From contig CALCRD010000056.1 of assembly GCA_937894355.1 (NCBI GenBank), positions 1 through 5,074 of the forward strand: a DNA stretch of 5,074 nucleotides. The letters are read 5' to 3'. Below the pieces are notes generated by a model. It was given only the letters and a program-made list of their open reading frames with translations. It had not been told where the DNA came from and ran no database searches. Below, one piece after another: positions 5,073 through 5,074 of the stretch (the first letter of the stretch is position 1; each line of letters opens with the position of its first letter). This DNA comes from an uncultured Bacillus sp. GTDB taxonomy: Bacteria; Bacillota; Bacilli; Bacillales; Cytobacillaceae. Both the position numbers and the translations under genes were made by a program.

Positions 5073-5074
5073 CA

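Overview
The window looks like accessory DNA from a Bacillota (Firmicutes) chromosome, joined on the right to what is probably resident chromosomal sequence. The genes on the left are AT-rich, have strong GGAGG-type Shine-Dalgarno sequences and belong to families common in Bacilli and Clostridia. The YchF-like GTPase on the right is visibly richer in G+C. I cannot assign a genus.

Layout, with all genes on the plus strand: a partial structured repeat (element A, 1-93); a NUDIX hydrolase (197-628) followed directly by a GNAT acetyltransferase broken by three frameshifts (630-1081); structured repeat B (1138-1284); a DJ-1/PfpI family protein (1307-1882); structured repeat C (1899-2045); a HEAT-repeat protein (2102-2896) and an Asp/Glu racemase family protein (2959-3651), apparently co-transcribed; structured repeat D (about 3679-3808); a weak terminator-like hairpin and a promoter-like site; and a complete YchF/DUF933-type P-loop NTPase with a C-terminal TGS-like domain (4008-5072).

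The most interesting signal is the punctuation between the genes. B and C each begin with ATAACAGCA and end with ACGTTAT, and A ends the same way (its left end is outside the window). D has the same kind of left end but an altered right end. Inside each end lies a pair of inverted arms. A and B share an arm sequence, while C and D use different sequences that still pair. Next to the right arm of each element is a second stem, and the left side holds extra, unequal sequence. B and C have the same length (147 bp) although most of their sequence differs. All elements point the same way and sit between small, functionally unrelated genes. This layout resembles an integron cassette array (gene, attC, gene, attC), but the terminal box reads GTTAT rather than the integron GTTRRRY, no integrase is visible, and integrons are rare in Bacillota. 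I propose a cassette-like array with attC-like or otherwise mobile structured repeats. This is an inference from pattern, not an established identification.

The accessory genes do not form an obvious pathway: nucleotide clean-up, acyl transfer, a DJ-1-like protein, a protein-interaction scaffold and an amino-acid racemase. That mix is more typical of an accumulated cassette collection than of a metabolic operon. Several gene starts are affected by the elements: the long open frame of the HEAT protein begins inside element C, so its real start is probably 2102.
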